Positions 17,448 to 26,106 are shown, numbered from the stretch's first letter. The stretch: DNA of 64,000 nucleotides from Pseudomonas laurylsulfativorans (GCF_002906155.1 NZ_MUJK01000001.1:248001-312000), one strand, 5' to 3'. A program made the numbers and translations. Notes: generated by a model from the sequence alone, not told the origin.

Positions 17448-18416
17448 ATGAACCTGGTCCGCTGGGGCATGATCGGTTGTGGCAGTGTCGCTGAACGCAA
17501 AAGCGCGCCGGCCTTCTACAAGGCCCCAGGATCGGCGTTGGTGGCGGTGATGGGCCGACGCCTGGAAGCCGTCACTGACTACGCCGCGCGCCACGGCATC
17601 GCGCGGGTCTACACCGATGCGCAAGCGTTGATCAACGATCCCGAGGTCGACGCGGTGTACATCGCCACGCCGCCCGACAGCCATCACGCTTACGCCTTGC
17701 AGGTGGCCGCCGCCGGCAAGCATTGCTGCGTCGAAAAACCGATGGCGCTGAACGCCGGGCAAAGCCGTGAGATGCAGCAGGTGTTTGCCGATGCCGGGCT
17801 GCACCTGTTCGTGTCCTATTACCGGCGTTCACTGCCACGCTTCCGGCAAGTGCGGCAATGGCTGGAAGAGGGGCGGATCGGCGAGGTCCGGCACCTGAGC
17901 TGGACCCTCACCAAAGCCCCGTCGGCGGCGGATCAGAACGGCGCCGATAACTGGCGCACCGATCCGGCGATTGCCGGTGGTGGTTACTTTGCCGATCTGG
18001 CCAGCCATGGCCTGGACCTGTTTCAGTACCTGCTCGGCGATATCGTCGAAGTCGCCGGGTTCACCGCACGGCAAGCCGGTTTGTACGCCGCCGAAGATGC
18101 TGTCAGCGCCTGTTGGCGGTTCGCCTCGGGAGCGATGGGCATGGGTTGCTGGAACTTCGTTGCAGACCGTCGTGAAGACCGGGTCGAAGTAATTGGCAGC
18201 AAAGGCCGGATCACGTTCTCAGTGTTCGATGAGCACCCGGTCGAGTTGCACGCCGATGAACACCTGAGCCTGACCATCGAGCATCACGCCCACATTCAGT
18301 GGCACCACGTATTGGGCATGAATGCGCATATTCGTGGCGAGGCGCAGCATCCGGCGGTGGCCGGGGAAGCGCTGAAGACCGACTGGGTGATGGACCAGAT
18401 TCTCAAGCGCCACTGA
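17448..18416 (+). CDS. Gfo/Idh/MocA family oxidoreductase
   Basis: A 322-aa NAD(P)-dependent oxidoreductase. The Rossmann motif GMIGCGSVAERK lies at the N-terminus, the family motif CVEKPMALN near residue 93 carries the catalytic EKP lysine, and the C-terminal alpha/beta domain includes GGGYFADLASHGLDLFQYLLG, with the His often used in catalysis. An AAGGAG site precedes the ATG. It sits 16 bp after the DyP peroxidase, so both are probably co-transcribed. Sugar or inositol derivatives are typical substrates; the specific one cannot be told. Confidence 0.9.
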   Translation: MNLVRWGMIGCGSVAERKSAPAFYKAPGSALVAVMGRRLEAVTDYAARHGIARVYTDAQALINDPEVDAVYIATPPDSHHAYALQVAAAGKHCCVEKPMALNAGQSREMQQVFADAGLHLFVSYYRRSLPRFRQVRQWLEEGRIGEVRHLSWTLTKAPSAADQNGADNWRTDPAIAGGGYFADLASHGLDLFQYLLGDIVEVAGFTARQAGLYAAEDAVSACWRFASGAMGMGCWNFVADRREDRVEVIGSKGRITFSVFDEHPVELHADEHLSLTIEHHAHIQWHHVLGMNAHIRGEAQHPAVAGEALKTDWVMDQILKRH

Positions 18417-18434
18417 TTCTTCAGGTCACACCCC

Positions 18435-18536
18435 CTGTAGGAGCGAGCCTGCTCGCGATGGTCGTCAACGATAACGCTGGAAGTCTGACACCCCACGGCG
18501 TTCTCGGGTTTATCGCGAGCAGGCTCGCTCCTACAG
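18435..18536. repeat. REP pair, 25-bp perfect arms
   Basis: Arms 18435-18459 and 18512-18536 (CTGTAGGAGCGAGCCTGCTC type) are perfect inverted copies with a 52-bp spacer. It separates the Gfo gene from the next operon. Confidence 0.9.
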
Positions 18537-18615
18537 TTTTGGATTGCTTCGCGCATCTAACCTTATGCACATTCGGTATTTCTCAAGCCTGCCATAACCT
18601 CTCTAAGATCACGTC

Positions 18616-18627
18616 ATAACTCGTTAT
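18616..18627. promoter_or_regulatory. Operator-like dyad for the GntR regulator
   Basis: ATAAC-TC-GTTAT is a perfect dyad 15 bases before the GntR start, partly overlapping a GTTATAAC palindrome (18623-18630). It fits an autoregulatory GntR/HutC operator. Confidence 0.45.
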
Positions 18628-18642
18628 AACAAGTGATCTGCC

Positions 18643-19395
18643 ATGACCGATAACGTTCTATCCCTGAGCAGCGTCCCGTTGCACACCCAGCTGCGAGACG
18701 TGCTGCGCGCCCGCATTCTCGACGGCGAATATCCACAAGACAGCCAAATGCCTTCCGAAAGCGAGCTTGGCGCATTGTTCAAGGTCAGCCGCATCACCGT
18801 GCGCCAGGCGTTGGGTGATCTGCAAAAAGAAGGGCTGATTTTCAAGATCCACGGCAAGGGCACCTTCGTCGCCAAGCCGAAAACCTTCCAGAACGTCAGC
18901 ACCCTGCAAGGCCTGGCCGAGTCCATGACCGGGCGCGGCTATGAGGTGATCAACCGTCTGCGCAGTTTCAAATTCATTGCCGCCGACAAGCTCGTGGCCG
19001 AGCGTTTGCAGGTGGCCGAAGGCGAGATCGTGGCGCAGGTCAAACGGGTGCGCTTGATCAACCGTGAGCCGATTTCCCTGGAAATCACCTACCTGCCCAA
19101 GGCTATTGGCGAGCGCCTGGAAAAGGCTGACCTGGTCACCCGCGACATCTTCCTGATCCTGGAAAACGACTGCGGCCTAGCCTTGGGACACGCCGACCTG
19201 GCCATCGATGCGGTACTGGCCGACAGCGACCTGACCCAGGCACTGAACGTCGAACCCGGCTCGCCGATCATGCGCATCGAACGCCTGACCCACGATATCA
19301 ACGGTCGGCCGCTGGACTTCGAACACCTTTACTACCGTGGCGATGCCTTCCAGTACCGCCTGCGGATCGACCGGCAAAAAGGGGAGCAGGCATGA
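18643..19395 (+). CDS. GntR (HutC/UTRA) transcriptional regulator
   Basis: A 250-aa regulator. The N-terminal winged helix (residues ~10-78) includes the GntR signature MPSESELGALFKVSRITVRQ and the wing GKGTFVAKP. The C-terminal UTRA ligand domain runs to the end and includes PISLEITYLP and PLDFEHLYYRGD. Its stop overlaps the flavoprotein start (ATGA), so it is the first gene of the AprA-like/ABC operon and probably autoregulates it from the dyad at 18616. Confidence 0.92.
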   Translation: MTDNVLSLSSVPLHTQLRDVLRARILDGEYPQDSQMPSESELGALFKVSRITVRQALGDLQKEGLIFKIHGKGTFVAKPKTFQNVSTLQGLAESMTGRGYEVINRLRSFKFIAADKLVAERLQVAEGEIVAQVKRVRLINREPISLEITYLPKAIGERLEKADLVTRDIFLILENDCGLALGHADLAIDAVLADSDLTQALNVEPGSPIMRIERLTHDINGRPLDFEHLYYRGDAFQYRLRIDRQKGEQA

Positions 19396-21122
19396 CGCGC
19401 AGCACGTTGGAGCAGGAATACGACATCGTTGTCATTGGCGGCGGCACCGCCGGCCCCATGGCGGCGATCAAGGCCAAGGAGCGCAACCGCGACCTACGGG
19501 TGTTGTTGATCGATAAGGCCAACGTCAAGCGCAGCGGCGCGATCAGCATGGGCATGGACGGCCTGAACAACGCGATCATTCCCGGCCACTCGACGCCGGA
19601 GCAGTACACCAAGGAAATCACCATCGCCAATGACGGCATCGTCAACCAGGCCGCGGTGTACGCCTATGCCACCCACAGCTTCGAGACTATCGAGCAACTG
19701 GACCGCTGGGGCGTGAAATTCGAGAAGGACGAAACCGGCGACTACGCGGTGAAAAAGGTCCACCACATGGGCGCTTATGTGTTGCCGATGCCGGAAGGGC
19801 ATGACATCAAAAAAGTCCTGTACCGCCAGTTGAAGCGTGCGCGAGTGAGCATCACCAATCGCCTGGTCTGCACCCGTTTGCTCACGGATGAAGAGGGCGC
19901 GGTCAACGGCGTAATGGGCTTCGATTGCCGCACCGCTGACTTCCATGTGATCAAGGCCAAGGCGGTAATCCTCGCCTGCGGCGCCGCCGGACGCCTGGGC
20001 TTGCCGTCCTCGGGCTACCTGATGGGCACCTACGAAAACCCGACCAATGCCGGCGACGGCTACTCGATGGCCTACCACGCCGGGGCCGAGCTGGCGAACC
20101 TGGAGTGCTTCCAGATCAACCCGCTGATCAAGGATTACAACGGCCCGGCCTGTGCCTACGTCACCGGACCCTTGGGTGGCTACACCGCCAACAACAAGGG
20201 CGAACGCTTCATCGAGTGCGACTACTGGAGCGGGCAGATGATGTGGGAGTTCCACCAGGAGCTGGAAAGCGGCAATGGCCCGGTGTTTCTCAAACTCGAT
20301 CACCTGGCCGAGGAAACCATCCAGAACATCGAAGAGATCCTGCACAGCAACGAGCGCCCGAGCCGTGGCCAGTTCCATGCCAATCGCGGCACCGACTACC
20401 GCACGCAGATGGTCGAGATGCACATCTCCGAAATCGGCTTTTGCAGCGGGCATTCGGCGTCGGGGGTGTGGGTCAACGAAAAGGCCGAGACCTCGGTCAA
20501 GGGCCTGTACTCGGCTGGCGACATGGCAGCCGTGCCGCACAACTACATGCTCGGCGCGTTCACCTACGGCTGGTTCGCCGGCAACAACGCGGCGGATTTT
20601 GTCGCCGGGCGTGAGTTTTCCGCACTGGATGCCCGGCAGATCGAAACCGAAAAACAACGGGTCTACGCGCCGCTGGACCGCGAACATGGCCTGCCACCGG
20701 CCCAGGTCGAGTACAAGCTGCGGCGCTTCGTCAACGACTACCTGCAACCGCCGAAAGTGACCAAGAAGATGCAGATCGGCCTCCAACGCTTCAGCGACAT
20801 CCAGCGCGACCTCGACCAGATCAAGGCCCACAACGCCCACGAGCTGATGCGCGCCATGGAAGTCAGCATGATCCGCGACTGCGCCGAAATGGCTGCCCGC
20901 GCTTCATTGTTCCGCGCCGAAAGCCGCTGGGGGCTGTACCACCATCGCGTCGATCACCCACAACGCAACGACCGCGACTGGTTCTGCCATTGCCACCTGA
21001 AGAAGGACGAAAACGGTTTGATGAGCAGTTTCAGGAAAGCCGTCGAGCCTTACATCATCCCGCTGGACGCCGACGAGATGCAGGCCTACGACCGGCTGCG
21101 GGTCGGTGCCGATGCGGCTTGA
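19392..21122 (+). CDS. AprA-like flavoprotein (fumarate reductase/SDH superfamily)
   Basis: A 576-aa FAD oxidoreductase. The dinucleotide-binding motif DIVVIGGGTAGPMAAIKA is at the N-terminus, ILACGAAGRLGLPSSGY in the middle and GLYSAGDMAAVPHNYMLGAF near residue 375, as in fumarate reductase, succinate dehydrogenase and APS reductase alpha subunits. The C-terminal helical domain (from ~430) is also present. The next gene encodes a two-cluster ferredoxin, the same pairing as AprA/AprB. There is no sulfate-reducer context, so reductase or oxidase activity on a sulfur or nitrogen compound imported by the linked ABC transporter is an inference. Cytosolic. Confidence 0.85.
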   Translation: MTRSTLEQEYDIVVIGGGTAGPMAAIKAKERNRDLRVLLIDKANVKRSGAISMGMDGLNNAIIPGHSTPEQYTKEITIANDGIVNQAAVYAYATHSFETIEQLDRWGVKFEKDETGDYAVKKVHHMGAYVLPMPEGHDIKKVLYRQLKRARVSITNRLVCTRLLTDEEGAVNGVMGFDCRTADFHVIKAKAVILACGAAGRLGLPSSGYLMGTYENPTNAGDGYSMAYHAGAELANLECFQINPLIKDYNGPACAYVTGPLGGYTANNKGERFIECDYWSGQMMWEFHQELESGNGPVFLKLDHLAEETIQNIEEILHSNERPSRGQFHANRGTDYRTQMVEMHISEIGFCSGHSASGVWVNEKAETSVKGLYSAGDMAAVPHNYMLGAFTYGWFAGNNAADFVAGREFSALDARQIETEKQRVYAPLDREHGLPPAQVEYKLRRFVNDYLQPPKVTKKMQIGLQRFSDIQRDLDQIKAHNAHELMRAMEVSMIRDCAEMAARASLFRAESRWGLYHHRVDHPQRNDRDWFCHCHLKKDENGLMSSFRKAVEPYIIPLDADEMQAYDRLRVGADAA

Positions 21123-21148
21123 TGCCGACAACAAAAGAGAGACCGAAC

Positions 21149-21394
21149 ATGGCTTACCAACCCCAGGAAATCTTTTTCCGCTCCAACGCACCCGTCACGG
21201 TCGATGAGGACAAATGCATCGCCCACAAAGGCTGCACCGTGTGCGTCGACGTTTGCCCGATGGATCTGCTGGCGATCAACCCGGCCACGCAAAAGGCCTA
21301 CATGGCCTTCGATGAATGCTGGTACTGCATGCCCTGTGAAAAGGACTGCCCGACAGGTGCCGTGAAAGTCGAGATCCCGTACCTGCTGCGGTAA
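21149..21394 (+). CDS. 4Fe-4S dicluster ferredoxin (AprB-like)
   Basis: An 81-aa ferredoxin with two clusters. The first motif is CIAHKGCTVCVDVCP and the second CWYCMPCEKDCP, eight cysteines in total. It lacks the long C-terminal tail of true AprB. It begins 26 bp after the flavoprotein with an AGAGAG site and is presumably its electron-transfer subunit. Confidence 0.92.
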   Translation: MAYQPQEIFFRSNAPVTVDEDKCIAHKGCTVCVDVCPMDLLAINPATQKAYMAFDECWYCMPCEKDCPTGAVKVEIPYLLR

Positions 21395-21401
21395 TTGCTT
21401 T

Positions 21402-21490
21402 TGTAGGAGCTGGCTTGCCAGCGAAGACGATTTCAAATTCACCCTCTCTGTAACTGACACACCGCTTTCGCCGGCAAGCCGGCTCCTACA
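21402..21490. repeat. REP pair within the AprA-like/ABC gene cluster
   Basis: Imperfect inverted arms at 21402-21425 and 21467-21490 (TGTAGGAGCTGGCTTGCCAG type). It lies between the ferredoxin and the binding-protein gene and could set different transcript levels for the two blocks. Confidence 0.8.
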
Positions 21491-21626
21491 GGTCGTGTGT
21501 TGAAAAAATTGCGTTAAAGCCATCCGGCCACCACCGGACGCCTGATTCAAGACACCCCTCGTTTCCCACCACGCCCTGATCGTGGCGGAGACGAACATCC
21601 TATAAATGATTCGAGGGGAAACATTC

Positions 21627-23030
21627 ATGTTGCGTGCAACTTTGGCCGGTCTGGTACTGGCGTCATTCACTTTGTCGGCCTCGGCCGAAACCATCCGCAT
21701 TGCCATCGGCACCCAGGACACCACCATCAACTGCGCCGCCGGCGGTCTGTTGATTCGCGAACTCGGGCTGCTGGACAAATACCTGCCCCACGACGGTCCC
21801 TACAAAGACGCCCAATACGACGTGCAGTGGAAAAACTTCACCAGCGGTGCACCGCTGACCAACGAGATGGTCGCCGGCAAACTCGACTTCGGCGCGATGG
21901 CCGATTTCCCCGGTGCGTTCAACGGCGTGGCGTTCGAAACCGCTGGCAAACACAGTCTGTTTATCAGCGTGCTGTCGGGCAGCACCAAGGGCAGCGGCAA
22001 CGGCATCGTGGTGCCGAGTGCGTCGGGGGTGCAGTCATTGGCAGAGCTGAAGGGCAAGACCATTTCCGTGCCGTTCGCTTCCACTGCCCATGGCATGCTG
22101 CTGCGCGCCGTCGCGGCCCAGGGCTGGGACCCGCTCAAGGACGTCAACATCATCGCCCAGCCGCCGGAAGTCGCCGGCTCCGCGTTGCAGGCCGGCAAGA
22201 TCGATGCTCACGCCGACTTCGTACCCTTCGCCGAACTGTTCCCCAGCCGTGGCTTCGCGCGCAAGATTTATGACGGCTCCCAGGCCAGCGCGCCGACCTT
22301 CCACGGTGCGCTGGTCGACCAGGCCTATGCGCAGAAGTACCCGGAAATCGTCGTCGCTTACCTGCGGGCGAGCATCGAAGCCAACCAGCTACTGGCGGCT
22401 GAGCCGGAGAAATACAGCGAATTGATCGCCAAGGTCACCGGGGTCGATGCCGAGGTCAATTACCTGTTCCACGGCCCCCTCGGCGTGCAGACCCGCGACC
22501 TGAGCTGGAAGCCGGAATACCGTCAGGCCGTGGGCACCGCCATCGATACCCTCAAGTTGTTGAAGAAGGCTGATCGCGGTCTCGATCTCAACCACTTCAT
22601 CGACGACCAGTACATCCGCGCCGCCTTCAAGGCCGCACACCTGGACTACAGCGCGCAGCTTGCGGACTACAAGCAGACGCCGCTCAAGGCTGTCGATGCC
22701 GCCAGCGGCAAAGCCATCACCGACCTCAGCCACGTGGTGGAAATCTGGGTGCGCGGTGAGCCGAAAGTCCGTCAGTACGCCTCGGCGGAGTCGGCATTTA
22801 GCGCGCTGGCGGCCCTGAAGCAGGAAGGCAAAAACATCCGCGCGGTGTACGCCCAGGCCAGCGACAGCGGGATCAAGTTGCTCGCGGATCAGGCGTGGTT
22901 TGCCACCGATGGCAAAGGGCAACTGAGTGCGTTCCTGCTCAAGGGCCAGGCCCAGCAATTCGCCACGGCCCAGGGCGGCAAGGTCTTTGACTTTACCGAT
23001 GCCACTACCCAGGCCGTGGCCACCCGCTAA
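21627..23030 (+). CDS. ABC substrate-binding protein with NosL-like C-terminal domain
   Basis: A 467-aa periplasmic protein. Sec signal (LVLASFTLSASA), then a NitT/TauT/SsuA-type binding domain (residues ~20-350) with ETIRIAIGTQDT, KLDFGAMADFPG and the SVPFASTAHGMLL segment. From about residue 365 a separate domain begins: VVEIWVRGEPKV, VYAQASDSGIKLLAD and LSAFLLKGQAQQFATAQGGK. Its order and the AF...A..FA..GGKV pattern resemble NosL, a copper-binding accessory protein. Ordinary NitT-type binding proteins end near 330 aa, so the tail is an added domain. The ATG at 21627 follows AGGGGAA. Likely ligand: an oxyanion, sulfonate or related anion (inference). Confidence 0.8.
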   Translation: MLRATLAGLVLASFTLSASAETIRIAIGTQDTTINCAAGGLLIRELGLLDKYLPHDGPYKDAQYDVQWKNFTSGAPLTNEMVAGKLDFGAMADFPGAFNGVAFETAGKHSLFISVLSGSTKGSGNGIVVPSASGVQSLAELKGKTISVPFASTAHGMLLRAVAAQGWDPLKDVNIIAQPPEVAGSALQAGKIDAHADFVPFAELFPSRGFARKIYDGSQASAPTFHGALVDQAYAQKYPEIVVAYLRASIEANQLLAAEPEKYSELIAKVTGVDAEVNYLFHGPLGVQTRDLSWKPEYRQAVGTAIDTLKLLKKADRGLDLNHFIDDQYIRAAFKAAHLDYSAQLADYKQTPLKAVDAASGKAITDLSHVVEIWVRGEPKVRQYASAESAFSALAALKQEGKNIRAVYAQASDSGIKLLADQAWFATDGKGQLSAFLLKGQAQQFATAQGGKVFDFTDATTQAVATR

Positions 23031-23034
23031 CCCT

Positions 23035-23122
23035 GTAGGAGCCGGCTTGCTGGCGATTGCTGACTGACATTCAACATTGATGTCGACTGACCCGCCGCTA
23101 TCGCCAGCAAGCCGGCTCCTAC
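23035..23122. repeat. REP pair between binding protein and permease genes
   Basis: Arms of the GTAGGAGCCGGCTTGCTGGCGA type at about 23035-23057 and 23100-23122. A REP here fits the usual excess of binding protein over permease. Confidence 0.85.
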
Positions 23123-23147
23123 GGGTTTTTGGTCGAGAGGAATAATT

Positions 23148-23930
23148 GTGTACCGATCCTATTCACGCTGGCTCCCCAGAGCCGCTTCACTGCTGCTCTG
23201 CCTGCTGTTCTGGCAACTCGCCGCCAGCCACCACTGGAACCTTGGCCTGGTGACCTTCGCCAACGTCCCGACACCCCTGGCGGTCATTGAAGCCGCCCTC
23301 GGCCTCGGCGACTCCGGCAAGCTCGCGCAGCACCTGGGCAGCAGTCTCGGTCGGGTATTCGCCGGTTACCTCGCGGCACTGATCATTGGCGTGGCGCTGG
23401 GCCTGGCCATCGGCCGCTCGAAATGGGCCGAGGATCTATTGCTGCCGCCCCTGGAAGTGCTGCGCCCGATCCCGGCCGTGGCATGGATTCCCCTGGCGAT
23501 CCTGATGTTTCCCTCGTCGGAACTGTCGATGGTGTTCATCACCTTCACCGGCGCACTGTTCCCGATCCTGCTCAACACCGTGCACGGTGTCGAAGGCGTC
23601 GACCCACGGTTGATCGCCTCGGCGAAAAGCCTCGGGGCAGGGCGCCGGGCCATCCTGCTGGAGGTCATTCTTCCGGGCGCCGCGCCGAGCATCATCACGG
23701 GCCTGGCCATCGGCATGGGCACCTCGTGGTTCTGCTTGGTGACGGCGGAGATGATCTCCGGCCAATTCGGCATCGGCTATTACACCTGGGAGTCCTACAC
23801 CCTCCAGAACTACGCCGACATTGTCGTCGGCATGCTACTGATCGGCGTGCTCGGCATGGGCAGCAGCCTGTTAATCAAACGCCTGGGCGGGTTGTTCACG
23901 CCTTGGCATCGCCCACGAGGAAAAGCCTGA
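23148..23930 (+). CDS. ABC transporter permease (NitT/TauT type)
   Basis: A 260-aa inner-membrane permease with about six hydrophobic segments. The cytosolic EAA loop reads SAKSLGAGRRAILLEVILPGAAPSI, and the N-terminal half has PTPLAVIEAALGLG and LGRVFAGYLAAL as in SsuC/TauC. It begins with GTG 5 bases after GAGAGGAA; its stop overlaps the ATPase start (TGATG). Confidence 0.93.
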   Translation: MYRSYSRWLPRAASLLLCLLFWQLAASHHWNLGLVTFANVPTPLAVIEAALGLGDSGKLAQHLGSSLGRVFAGYLAALIIGVALGLAIGRSKWAEDLLLPPLEVLRPIPAVAWIPLAILMFPSSELSMVFITFTGALFPILLNTVHGVEGVDPRLIASAKSLGAGRRAILLEVILPGAAPSIITGLAIGMGTSWFCLVTAEMISGQFGIGYYTWESYTLQNYADIVVGMLLIGVLGMGSSLLIKRLGGLFTPWHRPRGKA

Positions 23931-24778
23931 TGAGCGTTTTTCAACACTTGGAAGGGCGCATCGATATTCGTGGGCTGTCGATCAGCCTGGGCGAGGGGGC
24001 CGCGGCTTTCGAAGCGGTGCAGGGCCTCGATTGCCAGATCGAACCGGGCCAGTTCGTGTGCATTCTCGGGCCGTCCGGTTGCGGCAAATCGACCCTGCTC
24101 GGCGCCCTGGCCGGCCACCTGCAACCGCGCACCGGCACCTTGAATGTGGATGGCGCACCGGTTTTTGGGCCATCGCCGCAACGCGGCATGGTGTTCCAGC
24201 AGCACACCCTGTTTCCGTGGCGCACGGTGCGTGACAACGTGGCGTTCGGCTTGAAAATGCGTGGCGTCGGCAAGCTCGAACGGCACAAGGCGGCGGATGA
24301 AATCCTCGCCCTGGTGGGCCTTGAAGGTTTTGCCGGGCGCTGGCCCGATCAGCTTTCCGGCGGCATGCAGCAACGGGTGGAAATCGCCCGGGTGCTGGTC
24401 AATCGTCCCCGCCTGTTGCTGATGGACGAACCCTTCGGTGCCCTCGACGCCCTGACCCGATTGAACATGCAGGAACTGCTGCTGGACATCTGGACGCGCA
24501 TCCGCACTACCGTGGTGTTTGTCACCCATGACATCGACGAAGCGCTGTTCCTCGCCGATCGCTTGCTGGTCATGAGCTCGCGTCCCGGCCGAATCATCGA
24601 AGACCTGCGCCTGGACTTCCCCAGGCCGCGCAGCACGGAGCTGGTGACCTGCCCTGAATTCTCGCATCTCAAGCGCCATTGCCTCGAACTCCTGCGGCAC
24701 GAAGACGGTCGGCAATTGCCGCGCCTGAACCCGCTCGGACTTCCCCCTGAAAACAAACTGCCGCGATTTGCCCTATGA
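23930..24778 (+). CDS. ABC transporter ATP-binding protein (NitT/TauT type)
   Basis: A 282-aa ATPase. Walker A GPSGCGKST near residue 47, Q-loop FQQHTLFPW, signature LSGGMQQR, Walker B RLLLMDEPFGALD and H-loop VTHDIDEAL are all intact. It should power uptake with the adjacent permease and binding protein. The start overlaps the permease stop and the stop overlaps the HEAT-repeat start (ATGA), so the block is translationally coupled. Confidence 0.95.
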   Translation: MSVFQHLEGRIDIRGLSISLGEGAAAFEAVQGLDCQIEPGQFVCILGPSGCGKSTLLGALAGHLQPRTGTLNVDGAPVFGPSPQRGMVFQQHTLFPWRTVRDNVAFGLKMRGVGKLERHKAADEILALVGLEGFAGRWPDQLSGGMQQRVEIARVLVNRPRLLLMDEPFGALDALTRLNMQELLLDIWTRIRTTVVFVTHDIDEALFLADRLLVMSSRPGRIIEDLRLDFPRPRSTELVTCPEFSHLKRHCLELLRHEDGRQLPRLNPLGLPPENKLPRFAL

Positions 24779-25737
24779 CCTCACTATTCGATGTAACCGA
24801 TAACGACGACATTCTTGCCCTGCAACCGCGCCTGACCGATGACGACCCTGGCGTACGCCGGATCGCGCTGATCGAACTGGCCGATCTCGAGGAGCCGGAC
24901 GGCCTGCAGTGGTTGATCAATCGACTGGCCGAAGACCCGATTGCAGACGTTCGCGCCGAAGCCGCGCGGTTGCTGGAAGCCTGGGAGGACGAGCCCGTGG
25001 TCGAGGCGTTGTGCCAGGCGCTGACGGATCCATCCCCGGCGGTGCAGGTGGCCGCTGCGCAAAGCCTCAGCCTGCTCAAGAGCGAGGCGGCGGGCCGAGT
25101 CATTCTGCCGTGGACCGGGCACGCCGACAGCGGCGTGCGCATCGCTGCGTTCAGGGCGTTGCGCGAGTTGCGTTGCCCCGATGCCGCCGAAGCGGCTGCC
25201 CGGGCACTGGACGATGAGAGCGCCAGCGTGCGCCGCGAGGCGGTGGGCGTGCTCGGTTGGCTCAAGCAACTCGATGCCTTGCCGGCCCTGGCGCGGTTGG
25301 CCAGCGCTGACCCGGACACCGAGGTTCGTCGTGCCGCCACCGGGGCCTTGGGCCTGGCGTCTGACGCGCAGGTGCTGCCGGCCCTGCGCCAGGCCTTGCG
25401 CGACGCTGCCTGGCAAGTCCGCGAAGAAGCCGCCACCACCCTGGGCAAAGTCGGCCACCTCGATGCCGGCCCAGCCCTGATCGACGCCTTGGGCGACGAT
25501 TACTGGCAAGTGCGCCTGCGCGCCACCCGCAGCCTCGGTCGCTTGCGTTTTGTACCGGCGCTCGAAGCGCTGATCGACACCCTCGGCCACCGCATCAGCA
25601 ACCTGCGCAAGGAAGCCGCGCTGGCCCTCGGCGAATTGAACGACCCACAGGCCATTGCGGCACTGCAGGCCGCGCAGGACGACGGCGACCCTGAAGTACG
25701 CAAGGCCGTGCGCATTGCCTTGAGTCAACTGCAATGA
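24775..25737 (+). CDS. HEAT-repeat (PBS lyase type) protein
   Basis: A 320-aa protein built almost wholly of about nine 31-residue HEAT/EZ-type repeats, each with a D.DP.VR..A...LG pattern (for example DPDTEVRRAATGALG and DDYWQVRLRATRSLG). Such proteins are scaffolds and, in bilin lyases and related enzymes, place cofactors. No catalytic motif is seen. It is soluble and cytosolic. ATGA overlaps on both sides tie it to the ABC ATPase and the DUF971 protein, so a maturation or scaffold role for the flavoprotein/ferredoxin pair is plausible but unproven. Confidence 0.85.
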   Translation: MTSLFDVTDNDDILALQPRLTDDDPGVRRIALIELADLEEPDGLQWLINRLAEDPIADVRAEAARLLEAWEDEPVVEALCQALTDPSPAVQVAAAQSLSLLKSEAAGRVILPWTGHADSGVRIAAFRALRELRCPDAAEAAARALDDESASVRREAVGVLGWLKQLDALPALARLASADPDTEVRRAATGALGLASDAQVLPALRQALRDAAWQVREEAATTLGKVGHLDAGPALIDALGDDYWQVRLRATRSLGRLRFVPALEALIDTLGHRISNLRKEAALALGELNDPQAIAALQAAQDDGDPEVRKAVRIALSQLQ

Positions 25738-26057
25738 ATCCGCTGGCGGTGGGTAATTCACGGAGCAAACAACAGTTGCGACTGAACTGGCCGGATGGTC
25801 GCGAACAGGTGTTGGACCATGCCGAATTGCGTCGCCAGTGCCCGTGTTCGCAATGCCGGGCGTTTCGGTTGCAGGGGTTGACCCCGATGGTTGATGGGCG
25901 GGTTCGGGTCATTGAATTGCACCCGCAGGGGTATGGCCTGCAACTGGTGTTCAGCGATGGCCATGAGCGGGGGATTTATCCGTGGGCCTACCTGGCACAA
26001 CTCACCCCTGTAGGAGCGAGCCTGCTCGCGATGGACGTGAACGATAAAGCGATGTAG
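25734..26057 (+). CDS. DUF971 (GBBH-like N) protein with REP-encoded tail
   Basis: A 107-aa protein. Residues 1-~90 form a DUF971 domain: LRLNWPDGREQVLDHAELRRQCPCSQCR holds a C-x-C-x2-C cluster, and HPQGYGLQLVFSDGHERGIYPWAYLAQL matches the family end. The last 17 residues (TPVGASLLAMDVNDKAM) are translated from a REP element and are not native. A diverged copy of the proper 3' end, with a stop after LAQLIL, lies at 28008-28049. The function of DUF971 is open; related modules occur with Fe-S maturation and in gamma-butyrobetaine hydroxylase. The tail may leave the domain functional. Confidence 0.82.
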   Translation: MNPLAVGNSRSKQQLRLNWPDGREQVLDHAELRRQCPCSQCRAFRLQGLTPMVDGRVRVIELHPQGYGLQLVFSDGHERGIYPWAYLAQLTPVGASLLAMDVNDKAM

Positions 26058-26105
26058 TTGGAGGAATCGGTGCGCCTTGGCGGTGTTCGCGAGCAGTCGA
26101 CCGGC
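25968..26105 (+). repeat. Left copy of a diverged direct duplication (DUF971 end + REP)
   Basis: Contains gggatttatccgtggg...ctggcacaactca, one REP arm (TGTAGGAGCGAGCCTGCTCG at 26010-26029) and the broken second arm gcgagcagtcgaccggct ending near 26105. The same elements recur in order at 28008-28202 on the other side of the ABC exporter genes. Confidence 0.7.
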
Positions 26106-26106
26106 T

